From Agapanthus africanus (taxonomy: Eukaryota; Streptophyta; Magnoliopsida; Asparagales; Amaryllidaceae), in NCBI GenBank assembly GCA_030015575.1, contig JASDDO010000001.1:327269595-327333594 (forward strand): a stretch of DNA of 64,000 bases, read 5' to 3'. This document shows positions 31,733-42,923 of the stretch, piece by piece. The position numbers and the translations under genes were made by a program. The stretch's first letter is position 1. Each line of letters begins with the position of its first letter. The notes under the pieces are model-generated. The model worked only from the letters and a program-made list of their open reading frames with translations. It ran no database searches and was not told the DNA's origin.

Positions 31733-32809
31733 TGTTGGATATATATGCCCTAGAGGCTTTCATTGTATAGGATGCTTGGGATATGTATGTACAGGACAAT
31801 CTTGCTCGATATGATAATACGCTATTTGGTTTGTCTTTATCTTAACATGTGATATATTTTACTTTGTACTTCATATATTGTATACATGTTGATAAAGCCC
31901 GTAGGATATTTTCCTGATTACCAGTGTTGTGATGGCAGTCATGCTTGTGGGAGCTGGGTGGTCAATAGGCACATCTTTAAATGTCCCTGGTCGTAGGAGT
32001 ATCGAGACAGGGCATCGATACTCCAGAGTAGAGTAGTGTATACATATCTAGACCCTGACGAGGGGCGATGGATTAGTCCCACAGTCATTGGTGATGTGCA
32101 CCTAAGATTGTAAACAGATGCTCACTGAGTGTGAGTTCACCGGACATGACTCGCCGAGGACTGACTAGTTGGTATTGTACTTAGCGTCAGATAGGAGTTC
32201 TCTGGTGACTTGTGTGCAGATAGTCTATCGACCTGAGGTCGTCAATTGTCTCGTGTGAATTCCCACTGTGCTTTGATTACTACCCTATCACGGCTCAAAG
32301 GAGTCGTACAAACAGATTTTAGTTGGGTACAGTCCTGAGCCACATGGTGACAGTGAGCGACTGTTGGGGATTCGTCTCTCCCGGTATAGGGAGTCGATAT
32401 CGCACAGTGATCGGTTGGTCATTACCATAAGTACCTGGCCAGGGTTGATTGAGAATTACTGGTTGACGGACCAGTAGATTTTCGGATGGTCTTGAGCCAT
32501 ACTGACATGACTTGTACGGTTATTAGGGGTATGACATTTTCGACCCCCTAGACCTTAAATGCGATACTCTCAGACGAACAGACCGGACTGCACGGATATT
32601 GTCACGGACAGGCTCAGTAGGGGTTTCGGATGAGCTCGCTCGTCGTCCTCCTTTTCGACATGTACCTGGGTTGCCGTTACGTACAGCTAGTGCCACTGAC
32701 GGACTTGGGGTTAAACCCACTGCCAGCGTAAAGTCCCACACAGAGGGTTTCCTTAGATCAGGCGGCGAGACGATGTATAGGCCGTATGGTCTTACGGTAA
32801 GGTTTCGAT
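31733..32809 (+). repeat. Copia LTR H, 5' part, interrupted by F
   Basis: Starts TGTTGGATATATATGCCC. It has the U3 hairpins (GATTACC 31916-31922 with GGTGGTC 31957-31963, pairing through wobbles; GGTG-atgtg-CACC 32090-32102) and ACCTGGCCAGGG (32433-32444). Copia F enters at 32810. Confidence 0.82.
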
Positions 32810-33273
32810 TGTTAGTTATATCTATGCCCTAGAGGGCATTACTGTACATACGATGTATATTATAGTGAATGCTTGGACATATATAGTGAGGACTTTCTTG
32901 CTCGACATGATAGTATGCTATCTGGTTGCTCTTTATCTTAACATGTACTCTGATTGTCTCTTGATTACATGTTGGTAAATCCCTTAGGATGTGTACTTGA
33001 CTACCGGGACTATAATGCAGATCATACTTGTGGGGTCAGTGTAGTCGCTAAGTACATCCTTCAAATGTTCCTAGTCGGGGGTGTATCGAGACAGGGCATC
33101 AATATACCAGAGTAGACTAGCGTATAGCTTCTCGACCCATACAGATGGGCGATGGATGATCCCATATCCATTGGTGTTTGACATCAGAGAGTACACGGGT
33201 GATCAATTGAGACTGGGTACACTGAACGGACTCGCCGAGAACTCCTAGATGGTATAATACCTATCGTCGGATA
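32810..33273 (+). repeat. Copia F 5' LTR, piece 1 of 3
   Basis: Opens TGTTAGTTATATCTATGCCC. The LTR stops where copia E is inserted; its last five bases GGATA (33269-33273) are repeated at 47310-47314. It continues at 47310 and again at 61252. Confidence 0.88.
33269..33273. other. Target site duplication of copia E (left copy)
   Basis: GGATA directly before TGTTAG of E; the second copy at 47310-47314 follows E's terminal CTACA. Removing E and one copy rejoins the F LTR as CGTCGGATAGCAGTTCTC, matching other LTRs. Confidence 0.93.
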
Positions 33274-35482
33274 TGTTAGTTATATGTATGCCCTAGAGGC
33301 CATTACTGTACATAGGATGTATATTGTAGTGGATGCTTGGACATATACAGGGAGGACTTTCTTGCTCGACATGATAGTATGCTATCTGGTTCCTCTTTAT
33401 CTTAACGTGTACACTGATTGTCTCTCTGTTACATATTGGTAAAGCCCTTAGGATGTGTATTTGACTACCTGGACTATGATGCGGATCATACTAGTGGGGA
33501 CATGGTAGTCCATAAGTACATCCTTCAAGGTCTCTAGTCGTGGGTGTATCGAGATAGGGCATCGATATACCAGAGTAGACTAGCGTGTACCTTCTCGACC
33601 CATACAGATGGGCGATGGATGATCCCATATCCATTGGTGTTTGACATTAGAGATGATATATGGGTGCTCAGTGGAGACTGGGTACACTGGACGGACTCGC
33701 CGAGAACTCCCTGATGGTATTATACCTTACGTCAGATGGCAGTTCTCTGGTGACACTGGTACAGGTTAGTCTGTAGACCCGAGATCGTCATAGAGTCTTG
33801 TGTGATTCCCATTGTGCTTTGATTTCCACCTTACCACGTCCAAGAGGGCGTGCAAAATGGTGGCTTTTGGGTACAGTCCCGAATCACATGGAGGCAATGA
33901 GCGATAGGAGGGGACTCGTTTCTCCCGGTATAGGGAGTTGATGTTGCGCTGTATTCGATTGGCTATAACCGGAAATCCCTGGCCAGGGTTGTTGAGATTT
34001 ACTGGTAAGTGTTACCAGTAGTTTCTCGAACTTTTATAGACCTCATATCGACACGACTTATCGAGCTACTGGGGTCTGACGTTTACCACCCCTAGGCGAG
34101 ATATGCGACATATCAGACGAACAGACCGGACTGTACGGTAAGTGTTGCTGGTTGGATTCACAGGAGTGTGAGCGGGCTTGCTCGTTGATTTTCTGATCGC
34201 TCAATACCCAGGTGGCCGTTATGTTTATCAGACCGCTTGCGGCACGTGGGTGTTTGATATGATCATCACCAACTGCCGGCGTATTGACGAGTCTTTAGAG
34301 TCCTACACAGAGGTTTCCTGGCTCAAGCGAAACGAAATATGAGCGCATATGAGATATGTGCGGGACTGAGAATAATGCGTGTATGTGATAACGTATTCTA
34401 TTCTCGTGATGAATGTATCGATTGGTTGTATGCGATATAACCTAGTTATCGAATCGAGGATCGATTCGATAAGTCGATACATTGGATATTAGTCGATCAT
34501 ATGCGATATGACCGGATCGTTAAATCAAGTGTTGATTTAATGATTTAATGTATAATTATATATTTGATATATCACTTTACATTAACTAGTATTTGTTCAC
34601 TTATGATGGATTTTCTCACTTGATGTGCACATTGTATATATGATATAGTTTTGTGCACTAGTTTGTATCATGTTTGATGATACATGCAAACTTGGGTGTG
34701 TATGATTAAACCATGATTAGGTTAATGGTTAGGGTTTGATTTACTTATTTATTTATTCTTTTCATTTATTTTTGGGGCAAGAAATAAAATGGTGATTCTT
34801 TTGTTTTTACTTGAAGCTTCTTGAAGCTTTGAAAAGCTTTGACCATTTTGTCTCTTTCCTTAACGCTAATCATTTACTTAACCCTAGTTTATTATATACA
34901 CTTGTTAACCCACCCATGGTTGCTAAATGATAACTATCACTTCATTTTCTTTTTGGAAAAGGATTATCATTCATTTTCTTCTTCTTCATCTTCTTCTTCA
35001 AGTGAAGAAAAGAAAAGCTTTCTAGAAAAATGTCAAGTGATGAAATCAAGTGAGAAACCCAAATCCAAAGTGAACCCACTTCCTATTTCTTCATCCTCTA
35101 CCACTTGCCATGTAGTATAGGGTGTTTTCTTCACAAGTTTCATGACTTGGTGAAGATGGAGCTCGAGTTAGAGTCGCCTCGACGTAGATCATCTTCGGCA
35201 TCGAAGTCAACGAACTAGCCCGATCTTTTCTCCGATGAAACCACCACGAAAGTCCAGGATTCCGATGGTTGCAGCGGAGGGACGTCATCACGGAGCCAAG
35301 GAAGTGGAGAACCGGATCTACAAAGGTTGTATTTCCATTCACTTAGCAATAAAGTTGTTTACTTGTTGTTTCGCCTAAACTCTAGTTAACGATTGCATTA
35401 GGATTTCTCGGCACCGGAAAAATTTGAATTTGGCATGGTCGATGCCTTGTGGAACCTCTTGAGTGTGCCTAGGAACCCTATA
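33274..35482 (+). repeat. 5' LTR of copia E (2209 bp)
   Basis: Starts TGTTAG and ends CCCTATA (the 3' copy ends CCCTACA). CCCTGGCCAGGG lies at 33977-33988; U3 hairpins GACTACC 33463-33469/GGTAGTC 33504-33510. A 93-codon serine-rich frame (34839-35120) recurs in the 3' LTR, but there is no reason to call it a gene. Confidence 0.95.
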
Positions 35483-35483
35483 G

Positions 35484-35496
35484 TGGTATCAGAGCC
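35484..35496 (+). other. Primer binding site, copia E
   Basis: TGGTATCAGAGCC, one base after the LTR end; initiator tRNA-Met type. Confidence 0.93.
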
Positions 35497-35644
35497 AGGC
35501 TAGAGCCTTAGGCGATGTGTAGACGATGTTAGAAACCCGATCGAATACGAAACCCTAATCCAAAATCCTTCTCTGTACATTTTTTCAAAACTGGGATTTT
35601 TGTGAATTAAAAATATGCAGAAAAATCAGCAGGCGATTTTAGGA

Positions 35645-35766
35645 GTTACTGTGAAAAAAGAGTGGCTAATTCGATTAAATCACCGCGGAAACGCGGCACG
35701 AGCATGGCTCGTGCGGCAGTTCCGCGGCCGTTAAGTCACATTGATACTTTATTTTTGCACAGTAAC
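35645..35766 (+). other. Leader hairpin of copia E
   Basis: GTTACTGTG (35645-35653) pairs with CACAGTAAC (35758-35766). Further in, CCGCGGAA (35683-35690) pairs with TTCCGCGG (35720-35727), and GCACGAGC (35696-35703) with GCTCGTGC (35707-35714). It starts 161 nt after the primer site, as in A (169) and F (160), with unrelated stem sequence. Confidence 0.78.
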
Positions 35767-37583
35767 TTCCTTATTGGTTTACTGAATCTTCTGGAAATTT
35801 TTAATGTATACTCAAGTGTTGAGTTTTCTGGGTTGTATTGGGAGTTCGACGATTCGATCGGAATCTTTAACTTTGTCTGTTTTTTTTTCGGATAATTTTT
35901 GAATATGTTAAAAAGTTCGACCGGATATAAATACCCACTTTTTCCCTTCCGGGAAATTTCTAAGTGTTGGATTTTTCCGTGGTTTAAGAATGTTCTAAGT
36001 AGTGCAAGTAACGCGATGGACCCTCTAGAAGACAACAAACCTTAACTCGATTATGTGACCGTCTTGAACTGCCCTTTGAACCTTCGGGCTTGGGGCAGTA
36101 CGGCGTGCCACATGTGAGGCGTTGGCTTGACCCTTCTACGGCTGGACCGTTGGTACTGTGGCATGAAGTGGATGTTTTTAAACTTATTTCATGTGTTGAG
36201 CTTTTCGGGAAAACTTGGGTGTTTGATTGTTCGATCGGAAAGTTTAACATTTTCTATTTATCTGGAATCTGATACAATAATTGGAATCAACAACATTTGG
36301 ATGTTATAAACATAGCACTTTAGTCTCACTTGATCGGTTGCCACGGAATTTTGATGCGATCAAAAGTCCGTCGCAATCTCGTAGCGTACGCGGATACTCA
36401 CCGGGTAAACTTATTAGATAGCCACGCCCCATAGCCCCGACCAAGTGACTGTAGGAGAACCCCGTCGCCGAATGCATCCGTTCGGGTGCTCGCGGCAGCG
36501 GTGTTCCGCCTTAGTGCACTTCGTCGACGGTATCGGGGGTGCGGCCGCCTACTAAAGTTTGCGACGAGCATTCGATCAGGATGTCGGGAATCTTGTTGAA
36601 TTGCCTGACTTGATATTGAAAAGAGTTTTCGATAAAGAGAATAAAATGCGGGGTTTATAATTGTTAGGCATGCGATGTCTAAGGAATTCATTTGGTTAGG
36701 CATGTGATGTCTAAAGAGTTTGCGGATTCCAACTGTTGTAGTTTTACACTTTCTTTTCTGTGACCGTAAGTGTAATATGTGATTTCGCCGGTTTCGTTGC
36801 TATATGTCAACGACAATTGGGATACGCATGTTTACTTACGTTGATGACATGTGATGTTATGTGTTGCTGGATATGTTATATTGGATCGTCGTGTTTGAAT
36901 AGCCGGGGTTTTTTTTATGTGAGATGAGTGTTTTTCATTTTCATTCATGTAAAAACTTGTATGTAATATTATTTTATTGGGGCACTTCCAGGTTGCGGAA
37001 GATGTCACCCATTGTATATTATTTACTTTTCCGCACTAGGATAGACCCAAGGAGGGGAGCACAAGTAACCGGGTTCTGGAGTCCAGTGGGAGACCAACTC
37101 GAGAAGTCGAGTCCGGGTCTCCTAACTCTAGAATTGGTAGGGTTGCTTGCCGCTCTCGTAGTGGTCTAGGGGTGTAGATTTGGCTATTCATCGCGACCGT
37201 GGAATCCGTGTTTTATACTGGCTTGTATTAAAAACACGGACGTCCTAGTATATCCAATGTTTCATATGTTTCTTCTGCTGCGATATCTGTGATGTGATCA
37301 TTTGATGTTGTGATAAATACAGTATATAGTATATATGATATATTATATAGACGTTACTTATGTTTTACACCTGCGCTAGCCCTGCCCCGCTCTGCCGTTA
37401 GTTACCTAACCTAACGGTTCACGAGGGGACATCGAGGCGAATGCGGATGGCATAAGTGTACGTTGTATTTATCTGTGATGTTTAGGAGACTAAAATAATG
37501 GGACTTCATTAATATGATTGATGAAACAGAAGAAACCTAAGATGTTGTGGAATCGAATTTCAAAATTAAAAACAGGTAGCTAC

Positions 37584-37831
37584 AGTTCTTGCTTTGCATC
37601 GCGGTGTTCCTTGTAGAACATCCTGCACCTTATTCGATAAGGAAAGGACCGAGATCCCTTCACCGGGAGTGACTCCTTTAGCAATAACTGGCAGATGCTG
37701 CAACCCTCGGTTTGTCTTTTGATGCCTTCTCTAGTTCTTGCTTTGCACAGTGATATATATGATATATCCCGCACCTCATTCGACGAGGAAAGGGTCGACG
37801 ATCCCTTCACCGGGAGTGACCCCTTTAGCAA
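37584..37831 (+). repeat. Direct repeat in E leader with exchanged hairpin stems
   Basis: Copies at 37584-37684 and 37733-37831 share AGTTCTTGCTTTGCA, then GATCCCTTCACCGGGAGTGA and CCTTTAGCAA. Between the shared parts copy 1 has TGTTC-cttgta-GAACA and copy 2 has GATATAT-atg-ATATATC, unrelated in sequence but both hairpins. Confidence 0.8.
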
Positions 37832-37977
37832 AACTAGAAAAGCCTAAAAAACACTCCATTTCAAAATTCATTCGATCCTACAACGATATCAAGTTCATTA
37901 CGCAATAGGTTTTCAGAAAACCTGTCGTAGCCCTCCGTCATTTCAGATAAGTACTAGTTAGTATTCGTGCTGCGGTA

Positions 37978-38173
37978 GTTTGGCATGCGTCAAGGCGTAG
38001 TGTACGGTAGCTAACTAGTGCTTATCTGCTAGCATACGATGCGATTGGATTAGGGTATTCGTACGGCGTTGTTTGGCATGCGTCAAGGGTCGTGCGGGTG
38101 GGTTTAATTCAATCAAGAAATGTACGAGTTGAACTTGACTAGCGGACTATGGGTTGTTTGGCATGTGTCAAGG
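37978..38173 (+). repeat. Three spaced copies of an 18-bp leader motif (E)
   Basis: GTTTGGCATGCGTCAAGG at 37978-37995 and 38071-38088; GTTTGGCATGTGTCAAGG at 38156-38173. Spacing is 93 and 85 bp, matching A. Confidence 0.8.
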
Positions 38174-39696
38174 TCATAGCACGCTAGGGGCAAAATATTA
38201 TCGGGAATTTCAAGTGTTGAAATTTGCAATGAGATTGCATACCTTCTATGAGATAGTTGGATCCTGATACCCGCTGCGAGTAAGAGTTACTTGTTCCCCT
38301 CCGAACGGCGGCCGAGACATGGGATGTCTCGCCTGAGGTTCGGGGCAGATGCTAATTGGTGCTATCCGTCTACCTCTCCGAAGATGCCAAGTTGATTTAT
38401 GGCACCATGTATCGAAGGTTTAAACGGATGCGTCCGATGTAGCAGACTTCGTCAGATTCCCCCTCGCTTGAGGGGTTTTTGATTGTGGGGACGCTCTTCC
38501 CTGCAGGCGCAAGCCCCTGCAGTTAATTACGCTACCGCATTGCGGTAACAACTTTCTCCTTCTCCAGATGGTCACTTCGTGTCGTGTGTGTTTGTTTTAT
38601 TTGTGGTTGCCCGTGGATTGTATACGGAGACCATTTTATGTCGTCGCCCGTAGGACGTGGATTAGTCCAAATCCGTATTTTCTTAGATTTGGTTTTGGGG
38701 TTTTGGTTTGAGGATACGTTAGCCATATTTGAGGCTAAGATCAACTCAAACGTTCGTTAAGGATACGTTAGTCCAATTTGAGACTAAGATCAACTTAACG
38801 GGATCGTTTAGATCCGATAAAAGAGCATTTGGGGGCTCTATTGTTCCAGTTTAGGGACATAGTGGTCCATTAAATGTATGGCCGTCGGGACCCATCACCT
38901 CTCTGACGACGTTGAAGGATTACAACGACAGATGTCAGAGGAGTTCAGAGATGTACCCTTGAGCCAGAGTTGATTAGGGGGTTTATAGTCCAATTTAGGA
39001 CTAGAGTCTGTTTGAAAGTTTAAGGATACGTTAGCCATTTTTGAGGCTAAGATCAACTTAAACGGTTGTTAAGGATACGTTAGTCCAGTTTGGGACTAAG
39101 ATCAACTTAACGGGATCGTTTAGATCCGACAAAAGAGCATTTTGGGGCTCTATTGTTCCAGTTTAGGGACATAGGGGTCCATTACCAGTTTAGGGACATG
39201 GTGGTCCATCTCCAGTTTAGGGACATAGTGGTCCAATGCCAGTTTAGGGACATGGTGGTCCAATGGTAGTTTAAGGATGCATAAGTCCATGGGTTTAAGG
39301 ACCCCACAGTCCATATGGGTGTGTTTAAGGACGCATTAGTCCGTTAGTTTAAGGACGCATAAGTCCGCGGGTTTAAGGACCCCACAGTCCGTATCTTGGT
39401 TTAAGGACGCATAAGTCCATGAGTTTAAGGACCCCACAGTCCGTGTTGATGTGTGGTTGTTGGGACCCGTCACCTCTCTGAAGACGTTGAAGGATTACAA
39501 CGACAAATATCAGAGGAGTTCAGAGATGTACCCTTGAACCAATGAGTTGGTTGAAAGAGCAGATGTGCTCAGATCAAGATGATTTGAGGACTTATGGCCA
39601 GTTTGGGCTAAGTCCAGTTATGTTTGAAATATTGGCTCTCTGCTGGTCCATTGAAGGAGAGGCTTTGCCTCTGAAACTTAGCCAATTGGGCTGAAG

Positions 39697-39936
39697 CTAG
39701 TGTTAAACACTAGAAACCAACAGTGTTGAACACTGGGAATAAGATAGCAAGTTAGTGTTAAACACTAAAAGATAATCAGTGTTAAACACTGGGAACAGAG
39801 TTTTTAAATTAGTGTTAAACACTAAGCAAATCAGTGTTAAACACTGCAAATAGAGTTTTCCAAACTAGTGTTAAACACTAAGAAAATCAGTGTTAAATAC
39901 TGAAGACAAAGTCTTCAGATTAGTGTTAAACACTAA
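39697..39936. repeat. AGTGTTAAACACT palindrome block (9 copies)
   Basis: Copies near 39697, 39721, 39752, 39777, 39809, 39832, 39866, 39888 and 39920. Flanks mostly alternate between TTAG..CTAA and CAG..CTG, so the outer bases also pair. Two more copies lie near 40165 and 40394. TGAAGAC-aaa-GTCTTCA (39901-39917) is embedded. Confidence 0.92.
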
Positions 39937-39944
39937 GGAGAGAG

Positions 39945-40632
39945 GGGTCACGTGTGGACACGTGAGAGCGCCCTGATTTCCCTTATCTTATTCTGCAGAT
40001 CAGTGTTTTAACTCTTTTAATTCTGACGGCCATCACGTGTGAGCACGTGATGGAGGCCCCCGCTCTGGTCTGTTGGAATACTCATTAGGGGTTACGTGGT
40101 GACACGTGAGGGCGCCCTAAATGCGGAGCCACATCTCCTTTGTTTTATCCTCAAATCTGTGAATAAGTGTTAAACACTTTTCCTTTTTATTTCGAGCATC
40201 ACGTGTTGACACGTGATGGGGATTTATGCGCTGACTGTTAGAACCTTTGCTAAGGGGTCACGTGATAAACACGTGAGAGCGCCCAAAGCCTTCATTTCCA
40301 TTGATCTTTCTTTCTGCGTTTTGGGAGTCACGTGGGAGCACGTGATGGCATCAAAAAGTGGGGCCAGATCCCCTTTATTTTGTTCTGCAAACAAGTGTTA
40401 AACACTTTTATTTTTATTTTAGAGTATCACGTGTTGGCACGTGATAGGGATCTGTGCGCCAATTGTTAAAGCATTTGCTGAGGGGTCACGTGATAACACG
40501 TGAGAGCGCCCAAAGCTTTCATTCCCTTTGCTTCTTCTTTCTGCGTTCTGGGAGTCACGTGGGAGCACGTGGGGTGATGCTTCAAAGTTCTTTGCAGGGG
40601 ATCTTTTCAAGGGTCACGTGGGGGCACATGAT
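39945..40632. repeat. Paired CACGTG (G-box) block 1
   Basis: About ten dyads of the form TCACGTG-N4to6-CACGTGA, many inside larger units with AGAGCGCCC or GATGG flanks. CACGTG is the plant G-box core bound by bHLH and bZIP proteins; binding here is untested. Confidence 0.9.
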
Positions 40633-40659
40633 CCTAGTTCTTTTCATAAACAGAGATCT

Positions 40660-41090
40660 TTTAAGAATTGAATTCTTTGTAGGGTTAAACCCTAATTATG
40701 ATTTTGGAGGAATTAAATTCCTATCGTGAAAGAATTAAATTCTTAATTAGGGTTAAACCCTAGTTTTGTTTTAGGAGAATTAAATTCTCAAAACTCAATT
40801 CCCCTTCTAAGTTTAGGATCTGCATGGCAGGATCTCGACCCGATGAGAATTAAATTCTCATCCTATGGGGAGATGTGCTCTGTATAGATCTTCAACTAGA
40901 AGAAGAACTAAGTTCTTTTTTTATATAAGAGTTAAACTCTTGGATTTTGAGAATTAAATTCTCTGTTTGAAGTTTATCTTTTTCCCTTTTCTTACCTAGG
41001 GTTTTCTTTGTTGAGAATTAAATTCTCCTTTCTTTTCTTCCCTCTTGAGAATTAAATTCTCCTCTCTCTGTTTTTCTCTCAAAAAAGTAG
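40660..41090. repeat. TTAAA-centred palindrome block
   Basis: GAGAATTAAATTCTC five times, with variants AAGAATTAAATTCTT, GGAATTAAATTCC, AGGGTTAAACCCT (twice), GAGTTAAACTC and GAACTAAGTTC. The centre stays while both arms change together. Confidence 0.88.
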
Positions 41091-41455
41091 ATCCCCCCTC
41101 TTCTCTTCTTGGCTCCTATTTATAGGAGAAGGAAGAGAATCAATTTGTTTAGCAAATCTCTCATTAAGAGATTTGATTTGTATGTTGAGAGATTTGATTT
41201 GCATTCATCATTAATCTGGGCCTTTAGATTGTTAAGTGAATTTTATTCACCGTGGATTTTAAATCCAAAAGATATTCTATTTGTTATCTCAGTTAGATTT
41301 AGGGGGAATCTTCCCTTATTTAAGATTTTTCCATAATTTGGTGATTTTTAATCACCCTTGGATCTTTAATCCAACGGTTCCCCATGATCCTTTTCCATTT
41401 GGAAAGATTCAGAACTTTTAGAATTTAATTCTATTAAATTACAAGGCTTTTAAAG

Positions 41456-41797
41456 CCAGTCACGTGCTGGCACTGACCTTTGGTCACGTGTGAGCACGTG
41501 ACCCCCAATTGGGTTCCTTTCTCAGCCGCTTATTTATATTTCAGTTTTAACCATCACGTGTCAACACGTGACCATTGGTCACGTGTAAGCACGTGATACC
41601 TCGTTGAGGTAATTTCTGACTTTTAGAATTAAATTCTATCATTATTTTAGAGGCTTTAAAAGCCCATCACGTGTCTGCACGTGACCCATGGTCACGTGTG
41701 AGCACGTGATGCCCCATTGGGGTCTTTTCCGAGTTCTTATTATATCTTTTAGCTCCTCCAGCGGGTTCTTAAAGGCCCATCACGTGTGGACACGTAA
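41456..41797. repeat. Paired CACGTG (G-box) block 2
   Basis: About seven more dyads such as GGTCACGTG-tgag-CACGTGACC and CATCACGTG-tcaa-CACGTGACC; around 30 CACGTG hexamers in both blocks together. Confidence 0.9.
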
Positions 41798-42054
41798 TTC
41801 CTCATAACTTTTGATCCCGAATGAATTACGAGGCCCATAATATATCAAATCGAAGGGTTTTTCGAGCCGCTTTCGATACCATCAGAATTTATCTGTTTCT
41901 CATTCGGGAGTTTGTCAAAAAACAGCCCGGAAGATACTGGTTTCCATTTTCTTAAGCGTATCACTGCCATTTGATACCTTGGGCTCTTTTGCGCAGAAAT
42001 TTTTGGCGGGAACATTACTCCTGGGAGATTTTTACATATTACAATTAGCCAATT

Positions 42055-42313
42055 AAGTAGGTGTCTAGAAAGGTGTCAACGGGGTTACGCCTCTGGGAAA
42101 ATGAGGTTTACATTAATTAGGTTCGTGCGAAAGCACGGGGGACCTCCCTCAAAGTACCGACACTGGCCTGGCTGAAAGATTGGCGAACTTGTAGCGTGTA
42201 ATTAATCCCTGCTAGTCTTTCCTTTTAGGGTTTGAAGGAAGATTTGATAAAAACAGTGACCAATCTGATCTTACAAGAGCAAACGCTGAGTGTTTTCTTC
42301 TCTCTCACTCCAG
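42055..42313 (+). other. Distal leader of copia E
   Basis: Resumes collinearity with A at 3047-3342: AAGTAGGTGTC, the GAAA-loop hairpin (42124-42137) and a pyrimidine tract ending CCAG at 42313, a candidate splice acceptor. Confidence 0.75.
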
Positions 42314-42923
42314 GTAGCGACCATATCACGCCTTAATCAAGATAATAATACGGATATTTGACCGAACCCGCTTGTTATACTGAGCTGGGGAATGTTGATC
42401 CCGCTCCAACTTATAATTGTTATAAGATAGAGCAGGAAATTGGGGATTACCAGAATTCCCGTGCCGCCCAAACGAAGGAAGTGCATACTGATGCATCATC
42501 TTCGGGTATGTTCATTACAGAGAACTGTTTCTCAGTATCCTTTACGTCCTGGGTATGAGATACCGGATCAGGATCCCGCATATGTAATTTGTTACATGGG
42601 CAATAGATAGGTAAAGAACTGAGAACGGGTGATAAGTTTCATAAGACAGAAAACGGGGCAAGTGTTGCAGCCAAGTCTGTTGGTCACTGTCACCCTGTAT
42701 TACCAATACATTGCTTCTGAACGAATTTTATTAGATGCCGAACCTGATATACAAAATCATATCAGTCTCTTTATTAGTAAAGAAAGGATATAATTTTGTA
42801 TTGTTGGATAATGTTTTGAACATTTCCTATATCGGCACGTTATCTAAAAGTATTGATGTTCTAAATCAAACTACAGTTCATAGTATACAGAACACATACA
42901 CAAGAGGAAGAGTTCAGAAATGA
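42314..42923 (+). pseudogene. Gag end, protease and pre-IN remnant of copia E
   Basis: Nearly all of gag is deleted; only about 200 bp separate the leader from a protease trace. SWV-stop-DTGSGSRIC at about 42545-42590 is the active-site region with a TGA. MPNLIYKIISVSLLVKKGYNFVLLDNV (42735 on) matches the protease end of A and B. Several stops and frameshifts. Confidence 0.82.

Larger units (their letters stand above)
35497..38289 (+). other. Proximal leader of copia E
   Basis: Non-coding. Collinear with A (1345-3000) and F (62352-64000). Contains the leader hairpin (35645-35766), a segment also found in gypsy-like G (about 35930-36280), a direct repeat with exchanged hairpin stems (37584-37831) and the triple motif (37978-38173). 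Confidence 0.82.
38290..41830. repeat. Palindrome array insert in leader of copia E
   Basis: About 3.5 kb absent from A, whose leader passes directly from the block at about 2990-3010 to the block at about 3047. Nearly every 20-60 bp holds a short perfect inverted repeat, grouped by stem. Blocks: 38290-38570 mixed (CGAGACAT-ggg-ATGTCTCG, CTGCAGG..CCTGCAG, ACCGCA-T-TGCGGT); 38700-39460 GGAC..GTCC and GTTAGCC..GGCTAA; 39697-39936 AGTGTTAAACACT; 39945-40632 paired CACGTG; 40660-41090 GAGAATTAAATTCTC and AGGGTTAAACCCT; 41140-41480 further TTAAA-centred palindromes; 41456-41797 paired CACGTG. No coding frame. Not a microsatellite; no transposon ends recognised. Confidence 0.85.

Noticed and set aside
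34839-35120. Serine-rich 93-codon frame in both LTRs of E (also 46666-46944)
   Set aside because: Low-complexity TCT/CTT sequence in an LTR. Identity between copies reflects LTR duplication; no domain.
38290-41830. CRISPR-like array
   Set aside because: Repeats are palindromes of several sequences with irregular spacing in a plant retrotransposon; no uniform repeat-spacer structure and no cas genes.
38290-41830. A nested DNA transposon as source of the array insert in E
   Set aside because: I found no terminal inverted repeats, target duplication or transposase trace at the edges, though short or decayed ends could be missed by eye.
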